Assembly: GCA_002508705.1 (NCBI GenBank)
Contig: DAYL01000032.1
Location: forward strand, 135,740-199,739
Reading direction: 5' to 3'
DNA from: Methanoculleus sp. UBA374
GTDB taxonomy: Archaea > Halobacteriota > Methanomicrobia > Methanomicrobiales > Methanoculleaceae
Length of the DNA stretch: 64,000 nucleotides
This document shows positions 34,465 through 43,418 of the stretch, one piece after another. The position numbers and the translations under genes are program-made. The notes under the pieces were generated by a model, which was not told the origin of the DNA, did no database searches, and saw nothing but the letters and a program-made list of their open reading frames with translations. Within the stretch, counting starts at the first letter, position 1. Each line of letters opens with the position of its first letter.

Positions 34465-35046
34465 GAGGTTTCCGAGTTCGTAGCCTTTCCGGTACGCCGC
34501 CTCCATCACCTCCGACCGCGTCGCGATATCCTGGACGGTGTCCATATCGTTCTGAAGCACCTCACCCCAGAGGGGGCAGTCGATGATCTCCCCGAACGCC
34601 CGGACGGTCAGCCTGACGCCCGAAAAGACGTCCGGGATGTTCATCCCTGCGATCGATATCAGGAGTGTTTTGCGCTTTTTCCGCCTCTCGGGGGAGATGA
34701 AAGACCGCCCCCGGTGGTACTTCGCCATGTAAAAGACCTGGAACCGGTCCATGAAGGACTTGAGCCTCCCGGGGACGCCCATTGTCATCACCGGGGTCGC
34801 GATGATCAGGCCGTCCATCTCCCGGAACTTCCGGTAGTAATCGGCCATCTCGTCCGGGATCAGGCAGGTGTCGCTCTCCTTGCACTGGAAATACTCCATG
34901 CAGGGCAGGATGTCCAGATGCGCGACCGCTATCCGCTCGACCTCGCACCCGGCCTCCTCCGCACCGCGGATGGCCTCGTCGAGGAGGCGGGCGGTGTTCC
35001 CGTCGAGGAGGGGGCTCCCGAGCAGGGCGATAACTTTCTTCGGCAT
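34456..35046 (-). CDS. NADPH-dependent FMN reductase-like flavoprotein
   Basis: 196 residues, flavodoxin-like fold: VIALLGSPLLDGNTARLLDE is the FMN phosphate loop and IIATPVMTMGVPGRLKSFMDR is the second FMN segment. Cysteines occur as PCMEYFQCKESDTC, C-X5-C-X5-C rather than the C-X2-C-X2-C spacing of iron-sulfur flavoproteins, so a 4Fe-4S cluster is doubtful. The promoter is suggested by CTATTTAATAG about 22-33 bp before the ATG. Likely role: electron transfer or quinone/metal reduction in the redox island. Confidence 0.85.
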   Translation of the reverse strand: MPKKVIALLGSPLLDGNTARLLDEAIRGAEEAGCEVERIAVAHLDILPCMEYFQCKESDTCLIPDEMADYYRKFREMDGLIIATPVMTMGVPGRLKSFMDRFQVFYMAKYHRGRSFISPERRKKRKTLLISIAGMNIPDVFSGVRLTVRAFGEIIDCPLWGEVLQNDMDTVQDIATRSEVMEAAYRKGYELGNLLG

Positions 35047-35193
35047 GGTGCAAGGTTATGCACGGCTCTATTAAATAGATGCGACCTCCCCCGGCACGGG
35101 CCCGGATAGCCGGATAACCCGGTCGGACCGGTTCTTGTCAGGGTGACAACTGCTAAATACCTTGAAATGATATTACCAGTCTGGTGATTTTCT

Positions 35194-35424
35194 GTGGTTG
35201 AACAAGGAACAAGAACAACAGCAAAGGCAGGAGAGAAGCCGGGCCCGGGCCGCTACGTCTGTGTCGACTGCGGACGGGAGGTCCGGATCGAAAGCACCGA
35301 TGCGGACCTCGTCAGGTGTCCGACCTGCGCCTGCGAAATGTATAACTGTTTCCCGATGACCCATATCAGGCCCGACATCAAGACGCCGGAAGACGTCATG
35401 AACCCCCCGAAGAGGAAGGAGTGA
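35194..35424 (+). CDS. Small zinc-ribbon protein leading the peroxiredoxin operon
   Basis: 76 residues. Two CxxC pairs (YVCVDCGRE and VRCPTCACE) make a rubredoxin- or zinc-ribbon-like knuckle; the N-terminal 20 residues are polar and basic. Start is GTG at 35194; AT-rich elements (GCTAAATACC, TGATATTACC) at 35150-35178 look like the operon promoter. It is followed 23 bp later by a desulforedoxin-like gene. The function is not known; in this context it may carry iron or deliver electrons in peroxide defence. Confidence 0.75.
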   Translation: MVEQGTRTTAKAGEKPGPGRYVCVDCGREVRIESTDADLVRCPTCACEMYNCFPMTHIRPDIKTPEDVMNPPKRKE

Positions 35425-35447
35425 CCGGGTCAGTTGAGGTGAGAGAA

Positions 35448-35573
35448 ATGGTGAACGTATCAGCAAAAGGGCAGGTCTACCGCTGTGAGATCTGCGGAAA
35501 CGTGGTCCAGGTTCTGGAAGCCGGCGGCGGCGAACTGGTCTGTTGCGGTGAGCCGATGGTGCTTGAGGAGTGA
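35448..35573 (+). CDS. Desulforedoxin-like mini-protein
   Basis: Only 41 residues: [20 protein letters not shown] and then [21 protein letters not shown]. This is the N-terminal Fe(Cys)4 desulforedoxin domain of desulfoferrodoxin (CxxC..CC) standing alone, without the neelaredoxin domain. GAGGTGAGAGAA just upstream is a good ribosome site. Its stop overlaps the next start (TGATG), so it is translationally coupled. A small electron carrier for the peroxiredoxin or related enzymes is likely. Confidence 0.85.
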   Translation: MVNVSAKGQVYRCEICGNVVQVLEAGGGELVCCGEPMVLEE

Positions 35574-35929
35574 TGGAGATGGAAGAGAAGAAACTGGAAG
35601 AGAAGATCGGGAAAGTGCCCGAGATCTTCAAAGAACTCAAGAAGACAGACCCCGACCTCTACGGCAGCGTCATGGGGCTCGACCAGTTGATCTGGGCCGA
35701 CGGCGCCCTTTCGAAACAGACGAAGAAGATTATCGCTATCGCAATCGCCGCCGCGCTCCGGGACGGACACGCCGTCCGGGCACAGATGGCCGGTGCCGGG
35801 AGCCTCGGCGTATCGAAGGAGGAGATCGAGGAGGGACTCCGGGTCGCGTTCCTGCTTGCGGGGATGCCGGCCTACGTCCACGGCAAGACCGCCCTCGAGG
35901 AGTATCTGGGCAACCGCCCAAGGAAGTGA
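35573..35929 (+). CDS. Carboxymuconolactone decarboxylase/AhpD-fold protein without catalytic cysteines
   Basis: 118 residues, all-helical AhpD-like fold: DPDLYGSVMGLDQLIWADG, then LSKQTKKIIAIAIAAALRDG and SKEEIEEGLRVAFLLAGMP. AhpD enzymes have CxxC-x2-H in this helix; here the corresponding stretch reads LRDGHAVRAQMAGAG, keeping one His but no Cys anywhere in the chain. Classical peroxidase-reductase chemistry is therefore impossible, and a structural or unknown role is more likely. ATG 35573 overlaps the previous stop; 5 bp separate it from the peroxiredoxin. Confidence 0.8.
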   Translation: MEMEEKKLEEKIGKVPEIFKELKKTDPDLYGSVMGLDQLIWADGALSKQTKKIIAIAIAAALRDGHAVRAQMAGAGSLGVSKEEIEEGLRVAFLLAGMPAYVHGKTALEEYLGNRPRK

Positions 35930-35934
35930 AAATT

Positions 35935-36582
35935 ATGGAAACCGAAGAGATTGTGCCGCGCCTTCCGGTCATCGGGGAGGCGGCACCGGAATTTGACGCG
36001 CTGACCACCCACGGACGCCTGAAACTCTCCGACCTCCGGGGGAAGTGGGTCATCCTCTTCTCCCACCCGGCCGACTTCACGCCGGTCTGCACCACGGAGT
36101 TCATGGCGTTTGCCGGGATCGCCGACGAACTGGCGAAACTGAACGTCCAGCTCGTCGGTCTCTCCATCGACAGCGTCCACTCGCATCTTGCCTGGGTCCG
36201 AAGCATCAAGGAGAAGATGGGTGTGGAGATCCCGTTCCCGGTCATCGCCGACCTCGACATGAAGGTTGCGAAGAGTTACGGGATGATCCATCCCGGGCAG
36301 AGCAACACCGCCACCATCCGGACGGTCTTCTTCATCGACGATAAGGGGATCATGCGTGCCATGCTCTACTACCCGATGTCCAACGGCCGATCCATGCCCG
36401 AGATCCTCAGGCTCACGAAGGCCCTTCAGACCTCGGACGAGCACCATATCGCGACGCCGGCGAACTGGCAGCCGGGAGACAAGGTCCTCGTCCCGGCCCC
36501 GACGACCCCCGAGGGGATCGAGAAGAGGCTGAAGGAGGGGTACGAGTGCAAGGACTGGTACCTCTGCTTCAAGAAACTCTAA
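35935..36582 (+). CDS. Prx6-type peroxiredoxin
   Basis: 215 residues. The peroxidatic Cys52 lies in HPADFTPVCTTEF (PxxxTxxC); the later GLSIDSVHSHLAW and RTVFFIDDKGIMR match the family. Two extra cysteines near the C-terminus (C205-X5-C211 in ECKDWYLC) match archaeal Prx enzymes of the A. pernix type, where one resolves the disulfide. It reduces peroxides, presumably with electrons from thioredoxin, glutaredoxin or the small Fe-Cys proteins encoded just upstream. Last gene of the 35.2-36.6 kb operon. Confidence 0.93.
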   Translation: METEEIVPRLPVIGEAAPEFDALTTHGRLKLSDLRGKWVILFSHPADFTPVCTTEFMAFAGIADELAKLNVQLVGLSIDSVHSHLAWVRSIKEKMGVEIPFPVIADLDMKVAKSYGMIHPGQSNTATIRTVFFIDDKGIMRAMLYYPMSNGRSMPEILRLTKALQTSDEHHIATPANWQPGDKVLVPAPTTPEGIEKRLKEGYECKDWYLCFKKL

Positions 36583-36623
36583 ACCCGTATCTTTTTTGCT
36601 CCGCCCGGATACCATTCTGTATA

Positions 36624-37235
36624 ATGACCATCGACGTCCTCGCGTTTGCTACCTCGCCCCGCCGCCACGGGAACTCGGAGACCCTCCTCGACTGGGTGCT
36701 CGCGGCAATGGAGGAGGAGGGGGCCGCGGTCGAGAAGATCGTCGTCGCAAAGGCCGATATCCGGCCCTGCCGCGGGTGCAACCTCTGTGAGACGCTCAAC
36801 AGGTGCGTCCAGCGGGACGACATGGACTACCTCTACGACCGGATCGTCGCGGCCGACTGCATCGTCGTTGCGGCGCCGATCTACTGCATGGGCCTTCCCG
36901 CCCAGGCGAAGGCGCTGGTCGACCGGGCTCAGGTCTTCCGCTCCCGGAAGTACGTCCTCCATCTCCCGGTCGTCCCGCCGGAGCGGAAGGGGAAGCGGGC
37001 CGGGGTTTTCCTTGCGACCGCCGGGCAGACCTGGGATTACGTCTTCGATGCGGCGATCCCCTCGGTGAAGTGCTTTTTCCACGTCATCGACGTCCGGAAC
37101 CGGGATATCCGGTACCTGATGGTGAACGGCGTCGATGAGAAGGGCGCAATCGAGCGTCACCCGACCGCGAAGTCCGACGCGCGGGCCCTGGCGGGAGAGG
37201 TCGTCGGGCACCTGCGGGAGGCGGGAGTGGCGTGA
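36624..37235 (+). CDS. Iron-sulfur flavoprotein
   Basis: 203 residues. An N-terminal flavodoxin-like domain (LAFATSPRRHGNSETLLDW) is followed by the compact cysteine motif CRGCNLCETLNRC (C-X2-C-X2-C-X5-C) of Methanosarcina-type iron-sulfur flavoproteins, which hold a 4Fe-4S cluster beside FMN. VVAAPIYCMGLPAQAKALVD is the second FMN segment. These proteins pass electrons from ferredoxin to O2 or peroxide. ATG 36624 starts the domain. It overlaps the following homologue by 4 bp, and the two are clear tandem paralogues. Confidence 0.9.
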   Translation: MTIDVLAFATSPRRHGNSETLLDWVLAAMEEEGAAVEKIVVAKADIRPCRGCNLCETLNRCVQRDDMDYLYDRIVAADCIVVAAPIYCMGLPAQAKALVDRAQVFRSRKYVLHLPVVPPERKGKRAGVFLATAGQTWDYVFDAAIPSVKCFFHVIDVRNRDIRYLMVNGVDEKGAIERHPTAKSDARALAGEVVGHLREAGVA

Positions 37236-37900
37236 GCGAGCCCGTAACGGTCCTCGGACTCTCCGGCAGCCCCCGGCGGCACGGGAACACCGAGACCCTG
37301 CTCGACGCCGTTCTTGAGGGCGCCCGCGAGGCGGGGGCCGACGTGGAGAAGGTCGTCCTCCGGACGCTCGACTACGCCCCGTGCCGGGGATGCAACGCCT
37401 GCCACCGGACGGGGGTCTGCGTTCTCCGGGACGACCTGACGGCGGTCTTCGAGAAAATTGCCGCCGCCGACGTCCTCGTCCTCGCTTCCCCGATCTACTC
37501 GATGGGGATCACGGCGGAGACGAAGGGGCTGATCGACCGGGCCCAGTACCTCTGGGCGCGCAAGTTCATCCTGAAGGATCTCTACTTCACTGCCGGGCAC
37601 ATCCGGCGGCATAAAGGGCTCTTCGTCTCGACCGCGGGGCTCGGGTGGGACAACGTCTTCGACGCGGCGTTTCCGGCGGTCACCGCCTTCTTCAACACCA
37701 CCGGGTTCGAGTACTGGGACAACGTCATCGCAAACGACATGGACCGTTACGGCGGGATCGCGGGGCATCCCACCGCGCTCGCGGAGGCCCGAGGGAAAGG
37801 GCGGAGCGTTGTCGCCCTCCTCCGGGAGATGCGGGCGCAGAACGATGCGGAGACTCGACCTTCACCGGGAGCGCCGTCGGACCCGGACGAGACGAAATAG
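37232..37900 (+). CDS. Iron-sulfur flavoprotein (paralogue)
   Basis: 222 residues starting with GTG: LGLSGSPRRHGNTETLLDAV and then CRGCNACHRTGVC, the same C-X2-C-X2-C-X5-C cluster motif as the gene before it, and VLASPIYSMGITAETKGLID. The last about 25 residues (NDAETRPSPGAPSDPDETK) are unconserved. Coupled by 4 bp to its paralogue. Tandem pairs may form heteromers or act on different partners; the sequence cannot decide. Confidence 0.9.
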   Translation: MSEPVTVLGLSGSPRRHGNTETLLDAVLEGAREAGADVEKVVLRTLDYAPCRGCNACHRTGVCVLRDDLTAVFEKIAAADVLVLASPIYSMGITAETKGLIDRAQYLWARKFILKDLYFTAGHIRRHKGLFVSTAGLGWDNVFDAAFPAVTAFFNTTGFEYWDNVIANDMDRYGGIAGHPTALAEARGKGRSVVALLREMRAQNDAETRPSPGAPSDPDETK

Positions 37901-38005
37901 GCCGAAAAACTCTTTTTTTGCGCGGAGCAGGAGCCGGGAGAGCGACAGGGCATTGAACCGTCCGAAAGGCGCTGCAATCGGCAAAAAGATGGAAGGACCG
38001 ACCCC

Positions 38006-38593
38006 TCAGAGGAGGGACCAGACGAGGAGCCCGGCGGAGGCGGCCATGAGCACGGCAAAGACAGTCGGCTTCCAGGCAAGGACCTTCGCCCCGTCGAGGA
38101 CGCTGATCGGGAGCATGTTAAAGGTGGCGATCATCGCGTTGACCCGGAGCCCGACGAGGCCCACGAGGGCAAGGAACCCGCCGCCGGAGAGGAGCATCAG
38201 GGCCGCGAAGGGTATGCAGAGCAGGAGGTTCGTGATCGGCCCCGCCGCCGATATCCGCCCGTTCTCGGTCTTTGTCACGTTTCCGTAGATGTAAGTCGCC
38301 CCCGGCGCTGCAAAGACGATCCCGACGAGCGCCGCCATCACCACGGCGACGAGGAGCATCTGGTTGTCCTTCTGGAACTCGGCCCAGTAGCCGTAGCGCA
38401 TGGCGGCGAATTTATGCGCCAGTTCGTGGAGGACGAAGGCGACCCCCACCGTGACGAGGGACATCACAAAGAGGAGGATGAACTCGTCGAACGTCACCCC
38501 GCCCCTGACAAAGATCAGGGTGAAGGCTATCGAGATGGCAAGCCACGCGATCAGGAGGTCACGGCGTTCGCGAGCGGGTATTCGTTCCAGCAT
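38006..38593 (-). CDS. M50-family site-2-type membrane metalloprotease
   Basis: 195 residues, about five hydrophobic segments. The zinc motif H56-E-L-A-H60 sits in a helix (VAFVLHELAHKFAAMRYG), and the later NMLPISVLDGAK is the N(P)xxxxDG third ligand motif. This short form without PDZ or CBS domain resembles archaeal S2P homologues. It cuts membrane-bound substrates inside the bilayer; the target is unknown. It stands alone and diverges from the chorismate mutase gene. Confidence 0.9.
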   Translation of the reverse strand: MLERIPARERRDLLIAWLAISIAFTLIFVRGGVTFDEFILLFVMSLVTVGVAFVLHELAHKFAAMRYGYWAEFQKDNQMLLVAVVMAALVGIVFAAPGATYIYGNVTKTENGRISAAGPITNLLLCIPFAALMLLSGGGFLALVGLVGLRVNAMIATFNMLPISVLDGAKVLAWKPTVFAVLMAASAGLLVWSLL

Positions 38594-38693
38594 CCGGTAT
38601 CAGGTTTGCATCGGGATCATAATATCCTTCGCTTCCCGCGGGACCGGCGTCAGATCCACAGGTTTATCCCCCAACAACGGCCAACCATGGAGT

Positions 38694-38978
38694 ATGTCCC
38701 TGGATGCCGCGAGAGACGAGATCCGCAAGATCGACGAAGAGATCATCGATCTGGTTGCGGAGCGGCAGAGGCTGGCGGCGGAGATCGTCCGCCTCAAGCA
38801 GGAGAACGGTCTTTCCATCCGCGACGAAGCGCAGCGAAGGGCCGTCCTCGACCGGGCGTTCTCTTACGCCGCCGAGAGCCGGATCGACCCGGTCGCCGTC
38901 CGGAAGATCTTCGAGGTCCTGGTCGAGATGAACGAAGAGCGACAGCGGGAGTGCAGCGGGGACGGCAGCCTGCCGTGA
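38694..38978 (+). CDS. Chorismate mutase (AroQ class)
   Basis: 94 residues, three predicted helices: ARDEIRKIDEEIIDLVAERQ, then LAAEIVRLKQENGLSIRDEA and VRKIFEVLVEMNEERQ. Conserved Arg, Lys and Glu positions of AroQ (R11, R26-like, K35) are present. It converts chorismate to prephenate for Phe/Tyr synthesis and works as a dimer in the cytoplasm. Single-gene unit between the protease and the arg operon. The longer upstream frame overlaps the protease and is not conserved. Confidence 0.88.
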   Translation: MSLDAARDEIRKIDEEIIDLVAERQRLAAEIVRLKQENGLSIRDEAQRRAVLDRAFSYAAESRIDPVAVRKIFEVLVEMNEERQRECSGDGSLP

Positions 38979-38987
38979 AAAAAGAAG

Positions 38988-39857
38988 TTACGGGGTGAGC
39001 ATCGTCCCGACGCCCTGGTCGGTGAAGAGCTCGAGGAGCAGATTGTGCTCCCGGTTGCCGTTCACGACGTGAGCGCTCGCGACGCCGTTCCTGACCGCCT
39101 TCATGCACCCTTCAAGTTTCGGGATCATCCCGCCGGCGATGACCCCTTCGCCGATCATCGCCTCCGCTTCGGCGAGCGCAAGCCGGTGGTAGACCATGCT
39201 CCGGTCGGCGTTCATCACCCCGTCGACGTCCGTGAGGTTGACCAGTTTGAAGGCCCCCAGAGCGATCGCGATCTCGGCCGCCGCGGTATCGGCATTGATG
39301 TTGAGGCTCCGGCCCTGCCGGTCGATGGCTATCGGTGCCACCACCGGGATGTAGCCCTGAGCGAGGAGGCAGTGGAGCACCTCGGGGTCGACCTCCTCGA
39401 TCTCGCCGACCTGCCCGAGGTCCACCTCCTGCATGACCTCGCCCACCTTCACCCGCCGGGGCTCCATCTTCCGGGCGATGAGGAGGTTGCCGTCGTTGCC
39501 GGAGATTCCGACCCCACGGGTGCCGCAGTTCGCGATGAGGGAGACGATCCCGTCGTTGATCTTGCCGACGAGGACCATCTGGGCGATCTCCAGGGTCTCG
39601 GCGTCCGTGATCCGGAGCCCCCCGACAAACCGGGGCTCCTTTCCCATCGCCTGCATCTTTGCGGTGATCTCGGGGCCGCCGCCGTGGACCAGGACGACCT
39701 TCATCCCCACGTAGTGGAGGAGGACGGCGTCCCGGATCGCCGTCTCGAGGATGACCTGGTCGACCATCGCGTGGCCGCCGAGTTTGATCACGATCGTCTT
39801 GCCGTGAAACTTCTGGATGTAGGGGAGTGCCTCAATCAGCACGTCTTCTCGTTTCAT
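38988..39857 (-). CDS. argB: Acetylglutamate kinase
   Basis: 289 residues of the amino-acid kinase family: [13 protein letters not shown] (phosphate loop), [19 protein letters not shown] (substrate loop), [12 protein letters not shown] and [20 protein letters not shown]. It phosphorylates N-acetylglutamate, the second step of arginine synthesis. ATG 39857 overlaps argJ by 4 bp. The arginine-sensing N-terminal helix of long ArgB forms is only partly recognisable ([15 protein letters not shown]), typical of archaeal and cyanobacterial enzymes. Last gene of the arg operon. Confidence 0.95.
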   Translation of the reverse strand: MKREDVLIEALPYIQKFHGKTIVIKLGGHAMVDQVILETAIRDAVLLHYVGMKVVLVHGGGPEITAKMQAMGKEPRFVGGLRITDAETLEIAQMVLVGKINDGIVSLIANCGTRGVGISGNDGNLLIARKMEPRRVKVGEVMQEVDLGQVGEIEEVDPEVLHCLLAQGYIPVVAPIAIDRQGRSLNINADTAAAEIAIALGAFKLVNLTDVDGVMNADRSMVYHRLALAEAEAMIGEGVIAGGMIPKLEGCMKAVRNGVASAHVVNGNREHNLLLELFTDQGVGTMLTP

Positions 39858-41005
39858 GTCGTATACTTCCCGTTGATCTCCACGTATTTCTCGGTGAGGT
39901 CGCACCCCCACGCCGTCGCCTTTCCGTCGCCCGCGGCGAGGTCGAGGTCGAACGCGACGGTATCGCCGCGCATTGCAGCCTTCGCTCCTGCGAGGTCGGC
40001 GACGATCTCGCCGCGGAGGACGAGCGGCGTCCGCCCGGCGTCCTCCCCGACGGAGAGCGAGACCGCGTAGGGGTCGAACGCGACCCCGGCCCTGCCGGCG
40101 GCCGCGACCACGCGGCCCCAGTTCGGGTCTTCGCCGTAGACGGCCGTCTTGACGAGCGGGGAGGCGACGACCGTCCGCGCCACCTCAGCGGCGGCGTCTT
40201 CATCGGGAGCGCCGCGAACCGTGACCGCGAGGAGTTTCGTCGCCCCTTCGCCGTCGCGGGCGATCTGGACCGCGAGGTCGCGGCAGACGGTCTCGACCGC
40301 TCGCGCAAGTTCATCGCGGTCCACCCGGCCGGCGGCGCCGGTCGCGGTGCAGAGAGCGACGTCGTTCGTGCTCGTATCTCCGTCGACCACGACCCGGTTG
40401 AAGGACCTCCGGGCCGCCTGCCGGAGGATATCGTGGAGAACCGGGGCCGGGACCTCCGCGTCGGTGTAGAGGAAGGCGAGCATCGTTCCCATGTTCGGAG
40501 CGATCATCCCGCTCCCTTTGGTGATCCCGCCGACGGCAAACGACTCCGTCCTGACGAGCGCGTGTTTCGGGAAGGTGTCGGTGGTCATGATCGCCCGTGC
40601 CGCGGCGTCCTCGGCCCCGGCGCTCCGGGTAAGGAGCGGGGCTACCCGCCCGCACTGGTCCCGGATAAGGGAAAGGTCGAGGTATCTCCCGATAACCCCG
40701 GTGCTCGCGACGCCGACCGACGCCGGGTCGAGATCGAGTGCACCGGCCGCGATGCCGCACATCTCCACCGCGTCGCGGTATCCCCGTTCGCCGGTGTAGG
40801 CGTTCGCGCACCCGCTGTTCACGACGACGGCGTCGAGGGTCCCTCTCCGCATCCGGTCCATCATCACCTCGACCGGGGCCGCCCGCACCCTGTTCGACGT
40901 AAAGACCCCGGCCGCCGTACCGCCGGCCCGGATCAGGGCGAGCCCGAACTTTCCTTCCTTGATCCCGGCGGCGTCGACGCCCTCGACAGCACAGATGCTC
41001 TTCAT
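39854..41005 (-). CDS. argJ: Bifunctional glutamate N-acetyltransferase (ArgJ)
   Basis: 383 residues: [16 protein letters not shown], then [15 protein letters not shown] and [14 protein letters not shown]. The self-cleavage site is [16 protein letters not shown]. ArgJ is cleaved autocatalytically before the conserved Thr, usually within an ATML context; here the residue before Thr is Gly, not Ala, while Thr and the GDTSTND pattern are kept. It makes N-acetylglutamate and recycles the acetyl group from acetylornithine. Operon order argC, CBS gene, argJ, argB with 4-bp overlaps on both sides. Confidence 0.95.
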   Translation of the reverse strand: MKSICAVEGVDAAGIKEGKFGLALIRAGGTAAGVFTSNRVRAAPVEVMMDRMRRGTLDAVVVNSGCANAYTGERGYRDAVEMCGIAAGALDLDPASVGVASTGVIGRYLDLSLIRDQCGRVAPLLTRSAGAEDAAARAIMTTDTFPKHALVRTESFAVGGITKGSGMIAPNMGTMLAFLYTDAEVPAPVLHDILRQAARRSFNRVVVDGDTSTNDVALCTATGAAGRVDRDELARAVETVCRDLAVQIARDGEGATKLLAVTVRGAPDEDAAAEVARTVVASPLVKTAVYGEDPNWGRVVAAAGRAGVAFDPYAVSLSVGEDAGRTPLVLRGEIVADLAGAKAAMRGDTVAFDLDLAAGDGKATAWGCDLTEKYVEINGKYTT

Positions 41006-41490
41006 GCCTCTTCCTCCCGGGGAGAGGCGCCGATGCCCCGGACAATGTCGGCCCGGGTGACGATCCCGACCAGTTTTCCATCGCGGAGCACCGGGAGGCG
41101 TGCGATCCCCTCGTGGAGCATCTGGCTTGCCGCATCGACGATATCGGCATCTTCGTCGATGGCGATCACCGGTCTGCTCATCACCCGCCGCACTTCCAGG
41201 TTGCCGATATCGGCGAGAGCCCGCCGTGTCTTTCCCCAGTTGATGAATTCCCTGACCGGGACCTCGATCACCTCGAGCGGCGACGGGAGCCAGAGGTCGT
41301 CGGAGAGGTCGCCGGTATCGAGGAGCGAGAGGATATCGGTCTCGGTGACGATGCCCGCCACCCGCTCCCCGTCCATTACGGGAAGCCCGCCGATATGGTA
41401 CTTCCGGAGCAGCCCCGCGGCTTCGCTCACGGGCGAATCGACCCGGACGGTCACCGGGTCCGGGGTCATAACGTCCCTGACCAGCATCAT
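41002..41490 (-). CDS. CBS-pair protein inside the arginine operon
   Basis: 162 residues made of two CBS domains and little else: MLVRDVMTPDPVTVRVDSPV to GIVTETDILSLL, and VRRVMSRPVIAIDEDADIVD to GIVTRADIVRG. CBS pairs bind adenosine nucleotides or SAM and act as regulators. The position between argC (8 bp) and argJ (4-bp overlap) suggests it tunes arginine synthesis or senses energy state, but no catalytic or DNA-binding domain is present. ATG 41490 (or 41487) was chosen since the longer frame enters argC. Confidence 0.88.
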   Translation of the reverse strand: MMLVRDVMTPDPVTVRVDSPVSEAAGLLRKYHIGGLPVMDGERVAGIVTETDILSLLDTGDLSDDLWLPSPLEVIEVPVREFINWGKTRRALADIGNLEVRRVMSRPVIAIDEDADIVDAASQMLHEGIARLPVLRDGKLVGIVTRADIVRGIGASPREEEA

Positions 41491-41497
41491 CGCCACC

Positions 41498-42484
41498 TCA
41501 GGGGAGCATCCCGGCGCTGCGGAGACCGTCGTCTTCCGCAAACCCGCACATCAGGTTCATGTTCTGGATCGCCTGGCCGCTTGCGCCTTTGACCAGGTTG
41601 TCGATTGCCGAGACCGCGACGACCCGGTCGCCCTCGCTCTCCACGGCCACGTCGCAGAAGTTCGTTCCCCGCACGGCGGCGAGGGTCGGTCTCTGGTTGC
41701 GGATGAAGAATTCGCCCTCGTAGAACTTCCGGTAGAGCGCCTCGACCTCTTCCTGCTCCATCGGCTCCCGGAGGAGGATATGGGCCGTCGTGAGGATGCC
41801 CCGGTTCACCGGGAGAAGGTGCGGCGTGAAGTAGCACCGGGCGTCCGAGCCGAGCCGGGCGACCTCCTGCTTCATCTCCGCGAGGTGACGGTGGTTCGTC
41901 CACTTGTAGGCGCTGAAGTTGTCCCCGACGTTTCCGTAGTGGGTGGTCGCGGAGGGGGCGTTTCCGGCCCCGGAGACCCCGGTCTTCGAGTCGTAGATGA
42001 TGGTGTGGGCGTATTTCGCAAGCGGTGCCGCCGCAAGCGTCGCCCCGGTCGGGAAGCACCCCGGGTTCGCGACGAAGGAGGCGCCGCGGACTTCGTCGCG
42101 GTGGAGTTCGGGGAGACCGTAAGGGGCCTTGAAGTAGGCCTCGTGGGGCACGCCGTAGGTCTTCTCGTAAACATCCTTCGCGAGCCGGTAGTCGGCCGAG
42201 AGGTCGACGGTCCTGATCCCCCGCTCTACAAGCGTCCCTGCAACCTTCATCGCCGCCGTGTGGGGTACGGCGAGGAAGACGAAATCGGCATCGATATCGC
42301 CGGCTCCGATGTTCCGGAAGGTGAGGTCGGTCAGTCCCCGGAGGTGGGGATGGACCGAGGCGACGGGGGTGCCGTCCAGTTTCCGGGATGTCGCCGTGAC
42401 GACCTCGGCGGAGGAGTGGTTCAGCAGGAGCCGCATCAACTCGCCGCCGGTGTATCCGGATGCACCGATGATCGCAATATCCAT
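41498..42484 (-). CDS. argC: N-acetyl-gamma-glutamyl-phosphate reductase
   Basis: 328 residues. Rossmann start [18 protein letters not shown], the catalytic Cys in [11 protein letters not shown], and the His-containing [14 protein letters not shown] [11 protein letters not shown] segment. It reduces acetylglutamyl phosphate to the semialdehyde, the third step of arginine synthesis. First gene of the four-gene operon; the region just upstream (42485-42509) is short because the ADP-ribosylglycohydrolase gene precedes it by 25 bp, so the two may be co-transcribed. Confidence 0.95.
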   Translation of the reverse strand: MDIAIIGASGYTGGELMRLLLNHSSAEVVTATSRKLDGTPVASVHPHLRGLTDLTFRNIGAGDIDADFVFLAVPHTAAMKVAGTLVERGIRTVDLSADYRLAKDVYEKTYGVPHEAYFKAPYGLPELHRDEVRGASFVANPGCFPTGATLAAAPLAKYAHTIIYDSKTGVSGAGNAPSATTHYGNVGDNFSAYKWTNHRHLAEMKQEVARLGSDARCYFTPHLLPVNRGILTTAHILLREPMEQEEVEALYRKFYEGEFFIRNQRPTLAAVRGTNFCDVAVESEGDRVVAVSAIDNLVKGASGQAIQNMNLMCGFAEDDGLRSAGMLP

Positions 42485-42509
42485 AAGAGAGGGTGTCTTT
42501 TACAGAATC

Positions 42510-43418
42510 TTAAGGCTTTGCGGTGCATCGTTCGTAAAGCCGGGCGGCCGTAGACTCGATCTCGTCCCGTCCTTCGAGTCCGTCGAGAAGGTCACGCGGG
42601 AGAGCGGCCTTTCCGTAGATCGCGCCCGCGTAGGCACCGCAGATGAGCGCGATGGTGTCGGTATTTCCTCCGACGTGAGCGGCGGTGGTGAGGAGGTCGG
42701 CTATGTCGCGAATCCGGCTGATCAGGAAGAACGCGAGCGGGACGGTCTGGTAGACGGTGACGTCGTTTCCGATCACCGACAGAGCGCTATCGAGGCTGAT
42801 CCCCTCGTTTGCGAGGCGGACGGCGGCGTGGATCTTGTTGCCGAGGGGGACGTCTTCAAGGCAGGCGTGCTTCTCGGCGAGGGGGAGAGCGTCGGGGCGG
42901 CCGCGGACGGCGTAGTGGACGAGCATCGCGACGGTGATCGCGCCCGCGTGCGCCGCCGGATGGGTGTGGGTGACGCTGCAGGCCCGGGCCACCCGCTCGG
43001 TGACGTCGACCGGCTCGCCGTAGGCGAGCCCGAACGGGACGGCGATGCTGATGCAGCCGGCGGTGTTGGAGGAGACTCCGCCAGGTTTGCCGCCGTCGGT
43101 GAGGAGGAGGTGACGGCACGCGGCGTCCACGGCGCCGTCGGGGAACCGCAGTTCCTCGTTCATGTACATCCGGACAAGGGCGGCCGTATACGCACTCTCC
43201 GAGTAGGTGCCGTCGGCAAGCATCCCGGCTACGAGGAGCATCAGCTGGGTGTCGTCGGTGAACTGCCCGGGTTTCAGCCCGGCGTTCGGGTGCCCCCGCC
43301 ACGCCCGGCGGTAGCCGTCGTGGAGGCGCTGGAAGTCGGGCGGCGTGCTCTCCCGCGCCATGCCGAGCGCGTCCCCGATGGCGGCCCCGAGGAGACAGCC
43401 CTTGAACTGATCGAGCAT
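42510..43418 (-). CDS. ADP-ribosylglycohydrolase family protein
   Basis: 302 residues, DraG/ARH fold. Metal-binding motifs are in place: GCLLGAAIGDALGMARE at the N-terminus, KPGQFTDDTQLMLL (TDDT), and HVGGNTDTIALICGAYAGA (GGNTDT) near the end. Such enzymes remove ADP-ribose from proteins, RNA or nucleic acids; the target is unknown and no ART partner is seen in the window. ATG 43418 begins at MLDQFKG; a longer frame upstream is not conserved. It may share a transcript with argC downstream. Confidence 0.9.
   Translation of the reverse strand: MLDQFKGCLLGAAIGDALGMARESTPPDFQRLHDGYRRAWRGHPNAGLKPGQFTDDTQLMLLVAGMLADGTYSESAYTAALVRMYMNEELRFPDGAVDAACRHLLLTDGGKPGGVSSNTAGCISIAVPFGLAYGEPVDVTERVARACSVTHTHPAAHAGAITVAMLVHYAVRGRPDALPLAEKHACLEDVPLGNKIHAAVRLANEGISLDSALSVIGNDVTVYQTVPLAFFLISRIRDIADLLTTAAHVGGNTDTIALICGAYAGAIYGKAALPRDLLDGLEGRDEIESTAARLYERCTAKP

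Noticed and set aside
36624-37900. Tandem flavoproteins as a recent duplication artefact
   Set aside because: They share motifs but differ throughout, so they are old paralogues and not a fresh duplicate like the others in the window.
39827-42553. 908-codon plus-strand open frame across the arg operon
   Set aside because: It is antisense to argB, argJ, the CBS gene and argC, all with clear motifs. Composition is Arg/Gly/Asp-rich as expected of a shadow frame in GC-rich DNA.
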